Part shown: piece by piece, positions 1 through 7,612 of the stretch
How positions within the stretch are numbered: position 1 is the stretch's first letter
Layout: each line of letters begins with the position of its first letter
From: Gemmatimonadota bacterium
Lineage (GTDB): Bacteria; Gemmatimonadota; Gemmatimonadetes; Longimicrobiales; Gaopeijiaceae
Direction of reading: 5' to 3'
NCBI GenBank assembly: GCA_009838975.1
Contig: VXQO01000033.1
Coordinates: 1 to 36,388 of the forward strand
Length of the DNA: 36,388 nt
Notes under the pieces: generated by a model
Database searches by the model: none
Seen by the model: the letters and a program-made list of their open reading frames with translations, nothing else
What the model was told of the DNA's origin: nothing
Made by a program: the position numbers and the translations under genes

Positions 1-2
1 GG

Positions 3-122
3 CTGCTGGCTCAAGCCGGCATCGAACGACCTGACGGTCTCGTCACGGTCGTCCCCCCGCGGGCGGGCGACGTGGGTTGGGAGGGCGGCGGGGGCCGGCA
101 CTGCGGGGCCGATTCACCTTGA
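3..122 (+). CDS. possible 3' end of an upstream gene, product unknown
   Basis: One frame is open from the left edge to a TGA at 120-122. Its first 30 codons have the strong G/C third-position bias of the real genes here. It would encode about 39 residues ending in a glycine-rich tail. It lies just ahead of the galactokinase on the same strand, so it could be the tail of a sugar-metabolism gene, but nothing in the peptide identifies a family. It may be chance. Confidence 0.3.
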   Translation: MLAQAGIERPDGLVTVVPPRAGDVGWEGGGGRHCGADSP

Positions 123-167
123 CGGCCTCCGGAAGTCCGCGGTTCGCCTGCGGAAGGGCCACCTGAG

Positions 168-1334
168 TTGCCCGGCTCCACCCACACCCGCTGGCTCGCC
201 ATCGCGCCCGGCCGCGTGAACCTGATCGGTGAGCACACCGACTACAACGGCCTCCCGGTCTTCCCCATCGCCATCGACCGCGACATCCGCATCGAATTCA
301 CCGTCGCGGACGACCCGGTGGTGCGGCTGGACAGCCCCGTGGCGCGTTTCGACCCCTTCGCGTTTCAGCTGAAACGTCCCGTCGAGGCTGCGCGCCAGGG
401 ACACTGGTCGAACTACGTGCGCGCGGCGGCGCGGGGCCTGCTGGAGCACGGGGTGGAGTTGCGGCGCGGGATCGAGGGGACGGTGACGGGCGACGTCCCG
501 ATCGCGTCGGGGCTGTCGTCCTCGTCGGCGCTGGTGGTCGCGTCGGCGCTGGCGCTGCTGAAGGCGAATGGCGCGACCCTTCCCCGCCTCGAACTCGCCG
601 CCCTCATGGCGCGCGCGGAGCGGTTCGTGGGGCTGGAGGGGGGCGGCATGGACCAGGCCGCGTGCCTTCACGGCGTGGCCGGGCACGCGCTCCGCATCGA
701 CTTCGAGCCGCTGCGGGTGACGCCGGTGGCCGTGCCGGAGGGATGGCGGTGGGTGGTGGCGTCGTCGCTGGTGCGGGCCGAGAAGTCGGGGGACGCGCGC
801 GAGGCGTACAACGAGCGGGCGCGGCAGTGTCGGGAGGCGCTGGCCGGGGTGGCGGGGCGGTCGACCCACGGGCTGCCCGCCTACCGCGACCTCATGGCAG
901 TGGACGATCTCGACGGCCTGTTGCGCCGGGCACGCCGCGCTCTCTCCCCCGTGCTGTTTCGCCGCTTCCGCCACGTCGTGACGGAGGGACGCCGAGAGGC
1001 GCAGGCCGAGGTGGCCATGCGCGACGGGGATGTGCGTCGATTCGGCCACCTCATGGTGCAGTCGCACGAGAGTCTCCGGGACGACTACGAGGTGAGCACC
1101 GTCGAGTTGGACGCAATCGTCGAGGTGGCGCTCGACGCGGGGGCCGCGGGAGCGCGCCTGACCGGTGCCGGCTTCGGTGGCTGCGCCGTCGCGCTGTGCG
1201 ACGACACCACCGTCGGGCCGGTCATTGAAGCCCTCCTGGCCCGCTACTACGAGCCGCGCCTTGGGGCGCCACCGAGCGGCGGGGTCGTGTTCGCCGTTGA
1301 GCCGTCACCCGGTGCCCGAGTCGAGGAAGCGTGA
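168..1334 (+). CDS. galK: galactokinase (GHMP kinase family)
   Basis: Predicted cytoplasmic kinase that phosphorylates galactose at C1 in the Leloir pathway. All three GHMP motifs are visible: the galactokinase signature GRVNLIGEHTDY at residues 15-26, the ATP-binding GLSSSS loop at 115-120, and LTGAGFGGCA near 325-335. GGGMDQ near 158-163 supplies the catalytic-base Asp. The 388 residues match the usual family length. The start is TTG at 168 because the frame has no ATG or GTG between the preceding in-frame stop (120-122) and the signature. A purine-rich GGAAGGG at 152-158 is well placed as ribosome binding site. No galT, galE or mro is visible nearby. Another sugar kinase of the GHMP family, such as a GalNAc kinase, remains possible. 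Confidence 0.88.
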   Translation: MPGSTHTRWLAIAPGRVNLIGEHTDYNGLPVFPIAIDRDIRIEFTVADDPVVRLDSPVARFDPFAFQLKRPVEAARQGHWSNYVRAAARGLLEHGVELRRGIEGTVTGDVPIASGLSSSSALVVASALALLKANGATLPRLELAALMARAERFVGLEGGGMDQAACLHGVAGHALRIDFEPLRVTPVAVPEGWRWVVASSLVRAEKSGDAREAYNERARQCREALAGVAGRSTHGLPAYRDLMAVDDLDGLLRRARRALSPVLFRRFRHVVTEGRREAQAEVAMRDGDVRRFGHLMVQSHESLRDDYEVSTVELDAIVEVALDAGAAGARLTGAGFGGCAVALCDDTTVGPVIEALLARYYEPRLGAPPSGGVVFAVEPSPGARVEEA

Positions 1335-1471
1335 ATGATCTTGGACCGTGGTGCTGAATGTCATGCCGGTGCACACGCACCAGGCCTCTGAGCGCACCGC
1401 CCGTAATCGTTGATAGCCAAGCTCCGCGGACAGGCCGGGGGGCACCCCATGCATCACCCCTCCGGGGTCTC

Positions 1472-1520
1472 GTCCTGCTCTTAGTTCAGTTTGTTGTCGA
1501 AACTGTACCAAGAGCAGGAC
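1472..1520. repeat. long imperfect hairpin between convergent genes
   Basis: GTCCTGCTCTT at 1472-1482 is exactly complementary to AAGAGCAGGAC at 1510-1520. A further arm, CAGTTT (1487-1492) with AAACTG (1500-1505), closes a 7-base loop at 1493-1499. The whole folds as one hairpin with two internal mismatches. It lies in the 290-base gap between galactokinase (plus) and the beta-propeller gene (minus). No T tract follows on either strand, so a simple intrinsic terminator is not evident. A palindromic repeat element or transposon scar is possible. I see nothing else in the gap. Confidence 0.7.
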
Positions 1521-1624
1521 AACCTGGTTTAGAGTAATCCGATGGGGAGTGCGTTGTACAAGCGGCTACAGCAGAAGACCTCGCAGATACGAACCCTGAA
1601 TCCACGGCCCATCCGGGCCTCCGG

Positions 1625-2809
1625 TCAGCTCCGGGGCTTCACCAGCCGCAGCACCTGCGGATGCTCGACATCGTTCATGTCGCGGCGCACGCCGAACACT
1701 GCATCCGAACCCACCCTCATCAACTCGAACCGCGCCGGCGTCTCGACCATGCCCAGCCACACTCCGGAAGCATCCCACACGTACCAGTCCTGCGGCTCGT
1801 CCATCCGCGCGATCCCGAGATACTCGCCGGCCCACACGTTGCCTTCTATATCCACGAGCATGCTCTGGTAGGCGGGCTTTTCGGTCGGCACCGGCAGGCG
1901 ATCCAGGAGATCTCGGGTGAACGGACTCGGGTTGGGGCCGAGCCGGGCTTGCCGTTCTCGGTCGACATCCTCGCCGGTTACGGCCAGCCAGATGCCGGGA
2001 AGCCTGGCGATCATGCGGACCTCTCCGGTCTCCCCGTCGAGGATCGAGTACTCCAACGCTTCCGCGATTCCCAACACCACCTCACCGCGGCCGGTCGGCA
2101 CCACCTGGGTCACTCGAGGCATCAGCGGAATGGCGTCGCCTTCGGGCACGACGACGTGCTCCCATCCGGGAACCGTCGCGACCGGATGCACGGACGTCCG
2201 GTCCGCGGACATCCGAACGACGGTGGCGGGGTGGCGCTGCAGGCCTCCTTCCAGGTCATCGTCCTGCACCGTGTACCCGGCTTCCAGTCCCCAGACGATG
2301 TCGGAGGGCACGGGATGCTGAACCGGATTGGCTTCGCCCAGCAACCTGAATGTGCTGATCAGCCCCGACACGATGTCGAACTCGGCGCCCGGACCGCCCG
2401 GCCTGTAGTCCACCCCCAGTAGCGTGCCCTGATGGGTCAACACCATTGACCAGAGGCTGCGAAACTCGCCCGGGCCTTCGCCTGCACCGCCGAAAGCGCG
2501 CAGGAAGCGCCCCTCCACATCGTAGATCCGGATCTGTTGGGAACCGCGGTCGGTTACAGCCAGATCACCCGCAGGAGTGCGCAGCACGTCCCCCACCCGA
2601 AAGAACAAATGCATGTCCCCCGAGCCGGACTCGGCCAGGTCCACGACCGGTTCCTCCACGATCCGCCACTCGTCGCCCTCCGCCCAGCTCGGCGCGGTCG
2701 ACTCGACGATGGTAACCCCGAGGCTGTCGCGTGACGTGCTCGCGGGAGCGCTGCCAGCCTCGCAACCGGCCGCAGCCACTGCGGCCAGCCCGAGGAGTAT
2801 GGGCCTCAC
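1625..2809 (-). CDS. six-bladed beta-propeller lipoprotein
   Basis: Predicted exported lipoprotein of 394 residues. The N-terminus is hydrophobic and ends in a lipobox (AAGC, Cys near residue 15). A propeller of NHL/6-bladed type follows, recognisable by GRFLRAFGGAGEGPGEF-type strand-turn repeats near residue 100. The start is GTG at 2809: the lipoprotein signal begins there, and the codon overlaps the TGA of the upstream TPR gene in a 4-base GTGA. The open frame continues further upstream, but that part is shadow coding inside the TPR gene. The overlap implies translational coupling with the TPR/TolB-like protein. The function of such propellers is unknown; a ligand-sensing or scaffold role in the envelope is inference. 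Confidence 0.8.
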   Translation of the reverse strand: MRPILLGLAAVAAAGCEAGSAPASTSRDSLGVTIVESTAPSWAEGDEWRIVEEPVVDLAESGSGDMHLFFRVGDVLRTPAGDLAVTDRGSQQIRIYDVEGRFLRAFGGAGEGPGEFRSLWSMVLTHQGTLLGVDYRPGGPGAEFDIVSGLISTFRLLGEANPVQHPVPSDIVWGLEAGYTVQDDDLEGGLQRHPATVVRMSADRTSVHPVATVPGWEHVVVPEGDAIPLMPRVTQVVPTGRGEVVLGIAEALEYSILDGETGEVRMIARLPGIWLAVTGEDVDRERQARLGPNPSPFTRDLLDRLPVPTEKPAYQSMLVDIEGNVWAGEYLGIARMDEPQDWYVWDASGVWLGMVETPARFELMRVGSDAVFGVRRDMNDVEHPQVLRLVKPRS

Positions 2810-4689
2810 GGGATCTCTGGCGTGCGGGGCCTCGGGCTCCCCGGCGTCCCCGCACCGGGCCGCGGCGGCCTGCCCCTGTCCCGCCAGACCTCGCGCACGG
2901 CTCGCACGACATCCTGGAAGCGCGGGTCGCTGCGCAGCGGATCCCACACGGCGTTGCTCCTCAGCGTGACCAGGGCCGGATCGCGGTTCTGCACCGCGGC
3001 TTCGAGATGTCGCAACGCATCGTCATGCTGGTCGAGGCCGACCGCGATCATCGCCTTCTCGACTTCGGACACATGCTCGCCACGTGCCTCCCGCTGCGCG
3101 CTGTTGTCCTGTCGCCAGCGCCAGTAGCTGGCCGGATCGTCCTCCTCGAAGGTCGCGTGCAGGTGCTCCACCGCGGCCCTCGCCTCAGGCACTTCTCCCT
3201 GGGTGGCAATGATCCGTTGCTCCCGGACCTCGACCGCGCCTTCGTAGTGGCCCTGGCGGAGATGAGCCTCCTCCAGGCCGGCCCATGCAGGGACCATCCT
3301 CGGATCCGAGTCCAGGATCTCCTCGAACGCCACGGCCGCGCTGTCGAACCGGCCCGTCTCCAGGAACCCCATCGCGACGGCGAGCGGAGACCCGCGCCCG
3401 AACTGGCGCCCGAATCGCGTCGATTCGAGCAACTGGCGGCGCCGGAGCGAATCGGTTACGAAGCCGGCGAGCGCGCCGGCCTGTGCAAACGCGTCGTCGA
3501 TCCCCGCCTCGATCCCGGAGATGTCTGCACCGATCCGGTCGCGAAGGATCACCATCGTCGCCGCCACCTCGTCTTCGGCGCCGCCGAGCAGCCCGGCCCT
3601 CTCCAGGTCGCCGCGCACCTGCGCCAGGACATCCTCCGGCACCGAATCGCCGTCCGTGGCCAGCATCAGGTGCGTTCCCGCTCTCCAGGCCAGTGGCTGC
3701 GCGTACCCGGGATCGAGCTCGGCCGACCTGTCGAAGTGCCCCAGGGCCGCTTCCAGCGCCTCCGGCGTCCCCCGCTCCAATTCCTGCTGCCCCTGCAGGA
3801 AGGCGCGGTACGCCTCCGGATCGACCTCCGCGACCATTTCCACCTCGGCGCTCAATTCGTCGCCCAGCTCCCCCTGCACCGACTCGGCGATCTCGACCGC
3901 GACCTCGGTCTGAAGCCGCAGGATGTCCTTCAACTCGCGCTGGAAGCTGCGCGAGAGCATGTGCGTATCGGTTGCGGCGTGCAAAAGCTGCACCGAAATC
4001 CGCACGCTGTCGCTCTCCGACGTCATGGCGACGGAGCCCGTTACGACGGCCTGCACACCCAGTTCCGCGGCGATGTCGGGCAACAGCATGTTCGAATCGA
4101 TGTAGCGCTCGACCGAGGTGCGCGACACGACCCGGAGGCTCGAGAGGAGGCTGAGTTGCGTGATGATCTCCTCGTGGAGCTGACGGGCGAAGAGGTCGTC
4201 CCGCTGGGCGAAGTCCGCCAGGGGAAGGACCGCGATCGCCGTTATGGGTGCATCCGGATCCAGGCTGGCCGTTCGTGCGGCGGCGGGAGGCGCGGTTTCG
4301 ACCGCCTCGGCTCCGTCCCCGCCGTCTTCCGTCGCGCCGCTCCGCAGGAACCAGAGCGCCCCGAGCGCAACCGAGATCGAGGTCGCCGCCAGCAATGCCA
4401 GCCGCGGCGCGATCGTCACTTTCGCACCGCCCTGCTGTTCGCGCGTCTTGGCCAGCCCCTCCGGCGTCAGGTCATAGACCCAGGCGAAGGCCAGCACGAC
4501 CGGCAGTCCCAGAAACACGAGCACCACGAGCGACTGCAGCACCCAGTCCGGCGCGTTGAAGGCCGGCAGCACGATCTCGCCCAACTGCAGCACCACGAAG
4601 CGCGACGCCACGTACACCCCGCCGGCGCGCACGACGTGCCGCCGCCTGAGTTCCCGCCAGAAGGCCGCCAGTCCCTGCTTTCGATTCAT
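2806..4689 (-). CDS. membrane-anchored TolB-like/TPR protein
   Basis: A protein of 627 residues. The N-terminus (FWRELRRRHVVRAGGVY) and two hydrophobic segments near residues 25-65 match the membrane module found in many bacterial TPR and adenylate-cyclase-like proteins. A third membrane segment lies near 95-115. After it comes a FlgO/TolB-N-like domain starting ITAIAVLPL, the type that forms a periplasmic alpha/beta fold, then helical repeats with TPR spacing to the C-terminus. ATG 4689 is chosen because the family's LRRRHV motif follows directly and GGGACGGG lies upstream; in-frame ATGs at 4716 and 4728 are alternatives. The gene is first in an operon with the beta-propeller lipoprotein (GTGA overlap), which suggests a shared envelope or signalling role. 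The substrate is unknown. Confidence 0.8.
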   Translation of the reverse strand: MNRKQGLAAFWRELRRRHVVRAGGVYVASRFVVLQLGEIVLPAFNAPDWVLQSLVVLVFLGLPVVLAFAWVYDLTPEGLAKTREQQGGAKVTIAPRLALLAATSISVALGALWFLRSGATEDGGDGAEAVETAPPAAARTASLDPDAPITAIAVLPLADFAQRDDLFARQLHEEIITQLSLLSSLRVVSRTSVERYIDSNMLLPDIAAELGVQAVVTGSVAMTSESDSVRISVQLLHAATDTHMLSRSFQRELKDILRLQTEVAVEIAESVQGELGDELSAEVEMVAEVDPEAYRAFLQGQQELERGTPEALEAALGHFDRSAELDPGYAQPLAWRAGTHLMLATDGDSVPEDVLAQVRGDLERAGLLGGAEDEVAATMVILRDRIGADISGIEAGIDDAFAQAGALAGFVTDSLRRRQLLESTRFGRQFGRGSPLAVAMGFLETGRFDSAAVAFEEILDSDPRMVPAWAGLEEAHLRQGHYEGAVEVREQRIIATQGEVPEARAAVEHLHATFEEDDPASYWRWRQDNSAQREARGEHVSEVEKAMIAVGLDQHDDALRHLEAAVQNRDPALVTLRSNAVWDPLRSDPRFQDVVRAVREVWRDRGRPPRPGAGTPGSPRPRTPEIP

Positions 4690-4741
4690 CTGTCGATCCC
4701 GTCCCGCATTCACCATCCCACCACGCATTATGTACACCGCA

Positions 4742-4756
4742 GTCCCATTATGGGAC
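4742..4756. promoter_or_regulatory. inverted repeat in the divergent promoter region
   Basis: GTCCCAT-T-ATGGGAC is a perfect 7-base inverted repeat with a one-base centre, 53 bases upstream of the TPR gene start and 125 bases upstream of the AAA ATPase. On the minus strand a CATAAT hexamer lies within it and a second one lies about 25 bases closer to the gene, so it could be an operator over a -10 region. The regulator is unknown. Confidence 0.4.
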
Positions 4757-4843
4757 CCCTCAGGGTCGGATTCCGCTAGTCCCCGCAAAGTTGCACCGTC
4801 GTTCGCGAGGAGTCCCGCGTCCGACAGGGCATGCCAATATATC

Positions 4844-4879
4844 CTTGCTAATCGCTAATCATACATAGAGATTAGCAAG
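4844..4879. promoter_or_regulatory. operator-like repeats abutting the AAA ATPase start
   Basis: CTTGCTAATC (4844-4853) and GATTAGCAAG (4870-4879) form a perfect 10-base inverted repeat. GCTAATC occurs three times here: twice in tandem (4847-4853, 4854-4860) and once inverted (4870-4876). The right arm ends one base before the ATG at 4881, where a Shine-Dalgarno would sit, and none is present. Binding of a repressor or an mRNA hairpin here would block initiation. The regulator is unknown. Confidence 0.55.
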
Positions 4880-4880
4880 C

Positions 4881-6047
4881 ATGATCAAGCGACGTCACGT
4901 GGCACTCGTCCGGCGCGATCTCGCCGCATTCCCCTCGGTCGTCCTCCTTGGGCCCCGGCAGGTGGGAAAGACCACGCTCGCACGCGAAATCGCCGACTCG
5001 GTTCCGCGCTCCCTCTACCTGGACCTTGAAGATCCGGCGGACCTCGCTCGGCTGGAGGACACCAGCGCCTATCTCGACCTCCATCGCGACCGGCTGGTCA
5101 TCCTGGACGAGGTGCAGCGGATGCCCGGCCTCTTTCGAGCGCTGCGCGGGCAGATCGACGCGCGGCGGCGCGAGGGCCGCGGTAGCGCCCATTTCCTGCT
5201 GCTGGGATCGGCGTCCGGGGCGCTGCTTCGGCAGTCCGCCGAGTCGCTCGCCGGGCGTGTGGCCTATCGGGAGCTGCCCGCGTTCGATGCGCTGGAAACC
5301 GGTCCCGACCTTGACCGGTTGTGGCTGCGTGGCGGCTTTCCGGAGAGCTTCACCGCCGCCAGTGACGAACTGAGTCTCCGCTGGCGCGCGAACTTCATCC
5401 GCACCTACCTCGAGCGGGACCTTCCTCAGACCGGACTCAGGACTCCCGGCGAGACGCTCCGGAGGTTCTGGACGATGCTGTCCCACCTCCAGGGCTGGGT
5501 GTTCAACGCGGCCGAGTTGGCACGAAGCCTCGGAGTCTCCGTGCCCTCCGTGAACCGCTACACCGATACCCTCGTCGACATGATGCTTCTGCGTCGCCTC
5601 CAGCCCTACCACGTCAACGTGGGCAAGCGTCTCATCAAGTCGCCCAGGATCCTGGTGCGGGACAGCGGTGTCGTGCACGCTCTCCTCAACATCCGGTCCC
5701 TGGAAGACCTGCTCGGGCACCCCGTTGCGGGCGCCAGCTGGGAAGGACTCGTCGTGGAGAACCTGGTCGGCGCCGCTCCCGTGGGCACGGACGCCTTTTT
5801 CTACAGAACCCGGTCAGGAGCCGAAATCGACCTGTTGCTGCTCCTCCCCGGACAGGAGCCCTGGGCGGTAGAGGTGAAGCGCTCCTCGGCGCCAAAAGTG
5901 CCCAGAGGATTTCGCATTGCCACCGCCGACGTCGGGGCAGCGAAGAAGTTCATCGTGTACCCGGGCACTGACACGTATCCTCTCGGGGACGGGATCACGG
6001 CCATCCCGCTGCCAGCGCTCATGGAGCGGCTGATCGCGAAGGGATAG
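4881..6047 (+). CDS. AAA ATPase with C-terminal DUF4143 domain
   Basis: A 388-residue P-loop ATPase. Walker A is GPRQVGKTT (Lys30) and Walker B is LVILDEVQ (Asp76-Glu77). A winged-helix-like segment lies near 208-240. The DUF4143 part carries GAEIDLLLLLPG with AVEVKRS (Glu315, Asp317, Glu331, Lys333), the spacing of a PD-(D/E)xK nuclease-like core. Proteins of this family are common and poorly understood; some lie in mobile or defence contexts. The gene stands alone between the divergent TPR operon and the capA-like gene. The start has no Shine-Dalgarno but is overlapped by an inverted repeat, which suggests tight or autogenous control. The cellular target cannot be read from the sequence. 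Confidence 0.87.
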   Translation: MIKRRHVALVRRDLAAFPSVVLLGPRQVGKTTLAREIADSVPRSLYLDLEDPADLARLEDTSAYLDLHRDRLVILDEVQRMPGLFRALRGQIDARRREGRGSAHFLLLGSASGALLRQSAESLAGRVAYRELPAFDALETGPDLDRLWLRGGFPESFTAASDELSLRWRANFIRTYLERDLPQTGLRTPGETLRRFWTMLSHLQGWVFNAAELARSLGVSVPSVNRYTDTLVDMMLLRRLQPYHVNVGKRLIKSPRILVRDSGVVHALLNIRSLEDLLGHPVAGASWEGLVVENLVGAAPVGTDAFFYRTRSGAEIDLLLLLPGQEPWAVEVKRSSAPKVPRGFRIATADVGAAKKFIVYPGTDTYPLGDGITAIPLPALMERLIAKG

Positions 6048-6137
6048 CCGCCGCGGAACGGACACCGCGCCACGTTGCCCGCCGCGCGTGCGCCAGCCAC
6101 TATCCTCGCCAAGCGTCCCGCTCCCCAGGAGGATCCC

Positions 6138-7556
6138 ATGCGCCGCCGCCCGTCCCGCTTCGCCGCCCCGACCCTTCTCCTCGTCGCCGCCGCCCACCTC
6201 GCCCCGCCAGCGCAGCCCCCCGCGACCGCGCAGTCGAGCTCGCCCATCCACTCCAACACCCGATGGACCCTCGCCGCGGTGGGCGACGTGATCATGAACC
6301 GGCGGACGGCGCCATTCGATCATCCGGGGGACCCGGGGTTCCACGACCTCGCCAACATCATTCGCGGGGCCGACGCGGCGTTCATGAACCTGGAGCAGTC
6401 GGTGTTCCGGCTGCAGGAGTTCACGGGCTGGCCGGCGGCGGAGAACGGCGGCAATTACGAGGTCGGCTCGCCCGAGACGCTGCGGGACCTGGTCGACATG
6501 GGCTTCGACCTCTTCAACAACGCCAACAACCACACCACCGACTACGGCGTCGAGGGGATGCGGCTGACCAACCGGCTGATGGACGAGTGGGGGCTGGTGC
6601 ATTCGGGGGCTGGCGAGAACCTGGGCTGGGCCAGCCGTCCGGGGTACCTGGAGACGCCGAAGGGGCGGATCGCGCTGATCGGGATGGCGTCCACCTTCAC
6701 GCCGATGTCGCGCGCCGGAAAGGCCGGGCCCACCGTTCAGGGGCGGCCGGGGCTGAACCCGCTGCGCCTGAGCACGCGCCACGAGGGGTCGCCGGAGACG
6801 ATGGCCGCGCTGCGGGATGTGGCGCGCAGGCAAGGCAGGAACGTGTCCGACGACGACGACGGGCCGGTGCGTGTCTTCGGGTCGACGGTGTACCCGGGCG
6901 ACGAGGACCGCAGCATCGTGTCGCTGAATGACGTGGATCGTGAGCGGGTGCTCCACGAGGTGCGCAACGCCACCGACCAGGCCGACTACGTGGTCGTGAA
7001 CAGCCACTCGCACGAGCCCGGCAACGCGTCACAGGTGCCGCCGCCGTGGATGGAGGAGTTCGCGCGGCAGGTGATCGACGAGGGCGCCAACACCTTCATC
7101 ATCCACGGGCCGCACCAGCTCCGCGCTGTCGAGATCTACAAGGGCCGCCCGATCTTCTACTCGCTCGCCAACTTCATCTTCCAGAACGAGACGATCGACC
7201 CGATGCCGTCCGACCAGCGCGACCGCTACGGCATCCCGCTCGACCGGCTCGCGTCGGAGATCTACGACACGCGCTTCCGCGTCGACGAGGACGGCAACCC
7301 GACCACGGGCTTCCCCACCGGCGCCGAGTGGTACGAGAGCGTGGTTCCGGTGGCCACCTTCGAGGGCGGCGAGGTGGTCGAGATCGTCTTCCACCCGATC
7401 GAGCTGAGCTGGAAGGCGCCCCGAGGCCGCCGGGGTACCCCCCGCATCGCGCCCGAGGAGCTTGGCCGCAAGATCATCGAGCACCTTGCCGAGCTGTCAC
7501 GGCCGTACGGGACGGACATCCGCTACGAGGACGGTGTGGGCGTGTGGCGGCGGTAG
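6138..7556 (+). CDS. secreted CapA-family metallophosphatase-fold protein
   Basis: A 472-residue protein with an N-terminal signal peptide (basic MRRRPSRF, hydrophobic stretch, cleavage near ATAQ around residue 32). The PGA_cap (CapA) fold is shown by VGDVIMNR near 47-54, MNLEQ, NNANNHTTDYG, VNSHSHEP and IHGPHQLRAVEIYKG followed by FYSLANFIF. These are the metal-ligand and structural motifs of the calcineurin-like superfamily. CapA is best known from poly-gamma-glutamate capsule synthesis, but no capB, capC or capD is present here, so the role is open. ATG 6138 is chosen over the longer frame because AGGAGG at 6128-6133 is ideally spaced and the signal peptide starts there. Confidence 0.85.
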   Translation: MRRRPSRFAAPTLLLVAAAHLAPPAQPPATAQSSSPIHSNTRWTLAAVGDVIMNRRTAPFDHPGDPGFHDLANIIRGADAAFMNLEQSVFRLQEFTGWPAAENGGNYEVGSPETLRDLVDMGFDLFNNANNHTTDYGVEGMRLTNRLMDEWGLVHSGAGENLGWASRPGYLETPKGRIALIGMASTFTPMSRAGKAGPTVQGRPGLNPLRLSTRHEGSPETMAALRDVARRQGRNVSDDDDGPVRVFGSTVYPGDEDRSIVSLNDVDRERVLHEVRNATDQADYVVVNSHSHEPGNASQVPPPWMEEFARQVIDEGANTFIIHGPHQLRAVEIYKGRPIFYSLANFIFQNETIDPMPSDQRDRYGIPLDRLASEIYDTRFRVDEDGNPTTGFPTGAEWYESVVPVATFEGGEVVEIVFHPIELSWKAPRGRRGTPRIAPEELGRKIIEHLAELSRPYGTDIRYEDGVGVWRR

Positions 7557-7589
7557 CGCACGGCTTCAGCAGGTGTGGGGGATGAGGCT

Positions 7590-7606
7590 CCGCGCGGGCC
7601 GCGCGG
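7590..7606. terminator. G/C-only palindrome between convergent genes
   Basis: CCGCGCGG, one G, then CCGCGCGG reads as a 17-base palindrome in the 56-base gap between the capA-like gene (plus) and the amidase (minus). It could fold on transcripts from both strands and act as a bidirectional transcription block. No T tract follows, so factor-independent termination is doubtful. Confidence 0.3.
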
Positions 7607-7612
7607 CCTGGG

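Noticed and set aside
1305-1511. 68-codon minus-strand frame between galactokinase and the propeller gene
   Set aside because: It runs through the hairpin and into the galactokinase 3' end; no family resemblance and no ribosome binding site.
2731-4779. 682-codon plus-strand open frame
   Set aside because: Antisense to the TPR/TolB-like gene; composition dominated by Arg, His and Pro.
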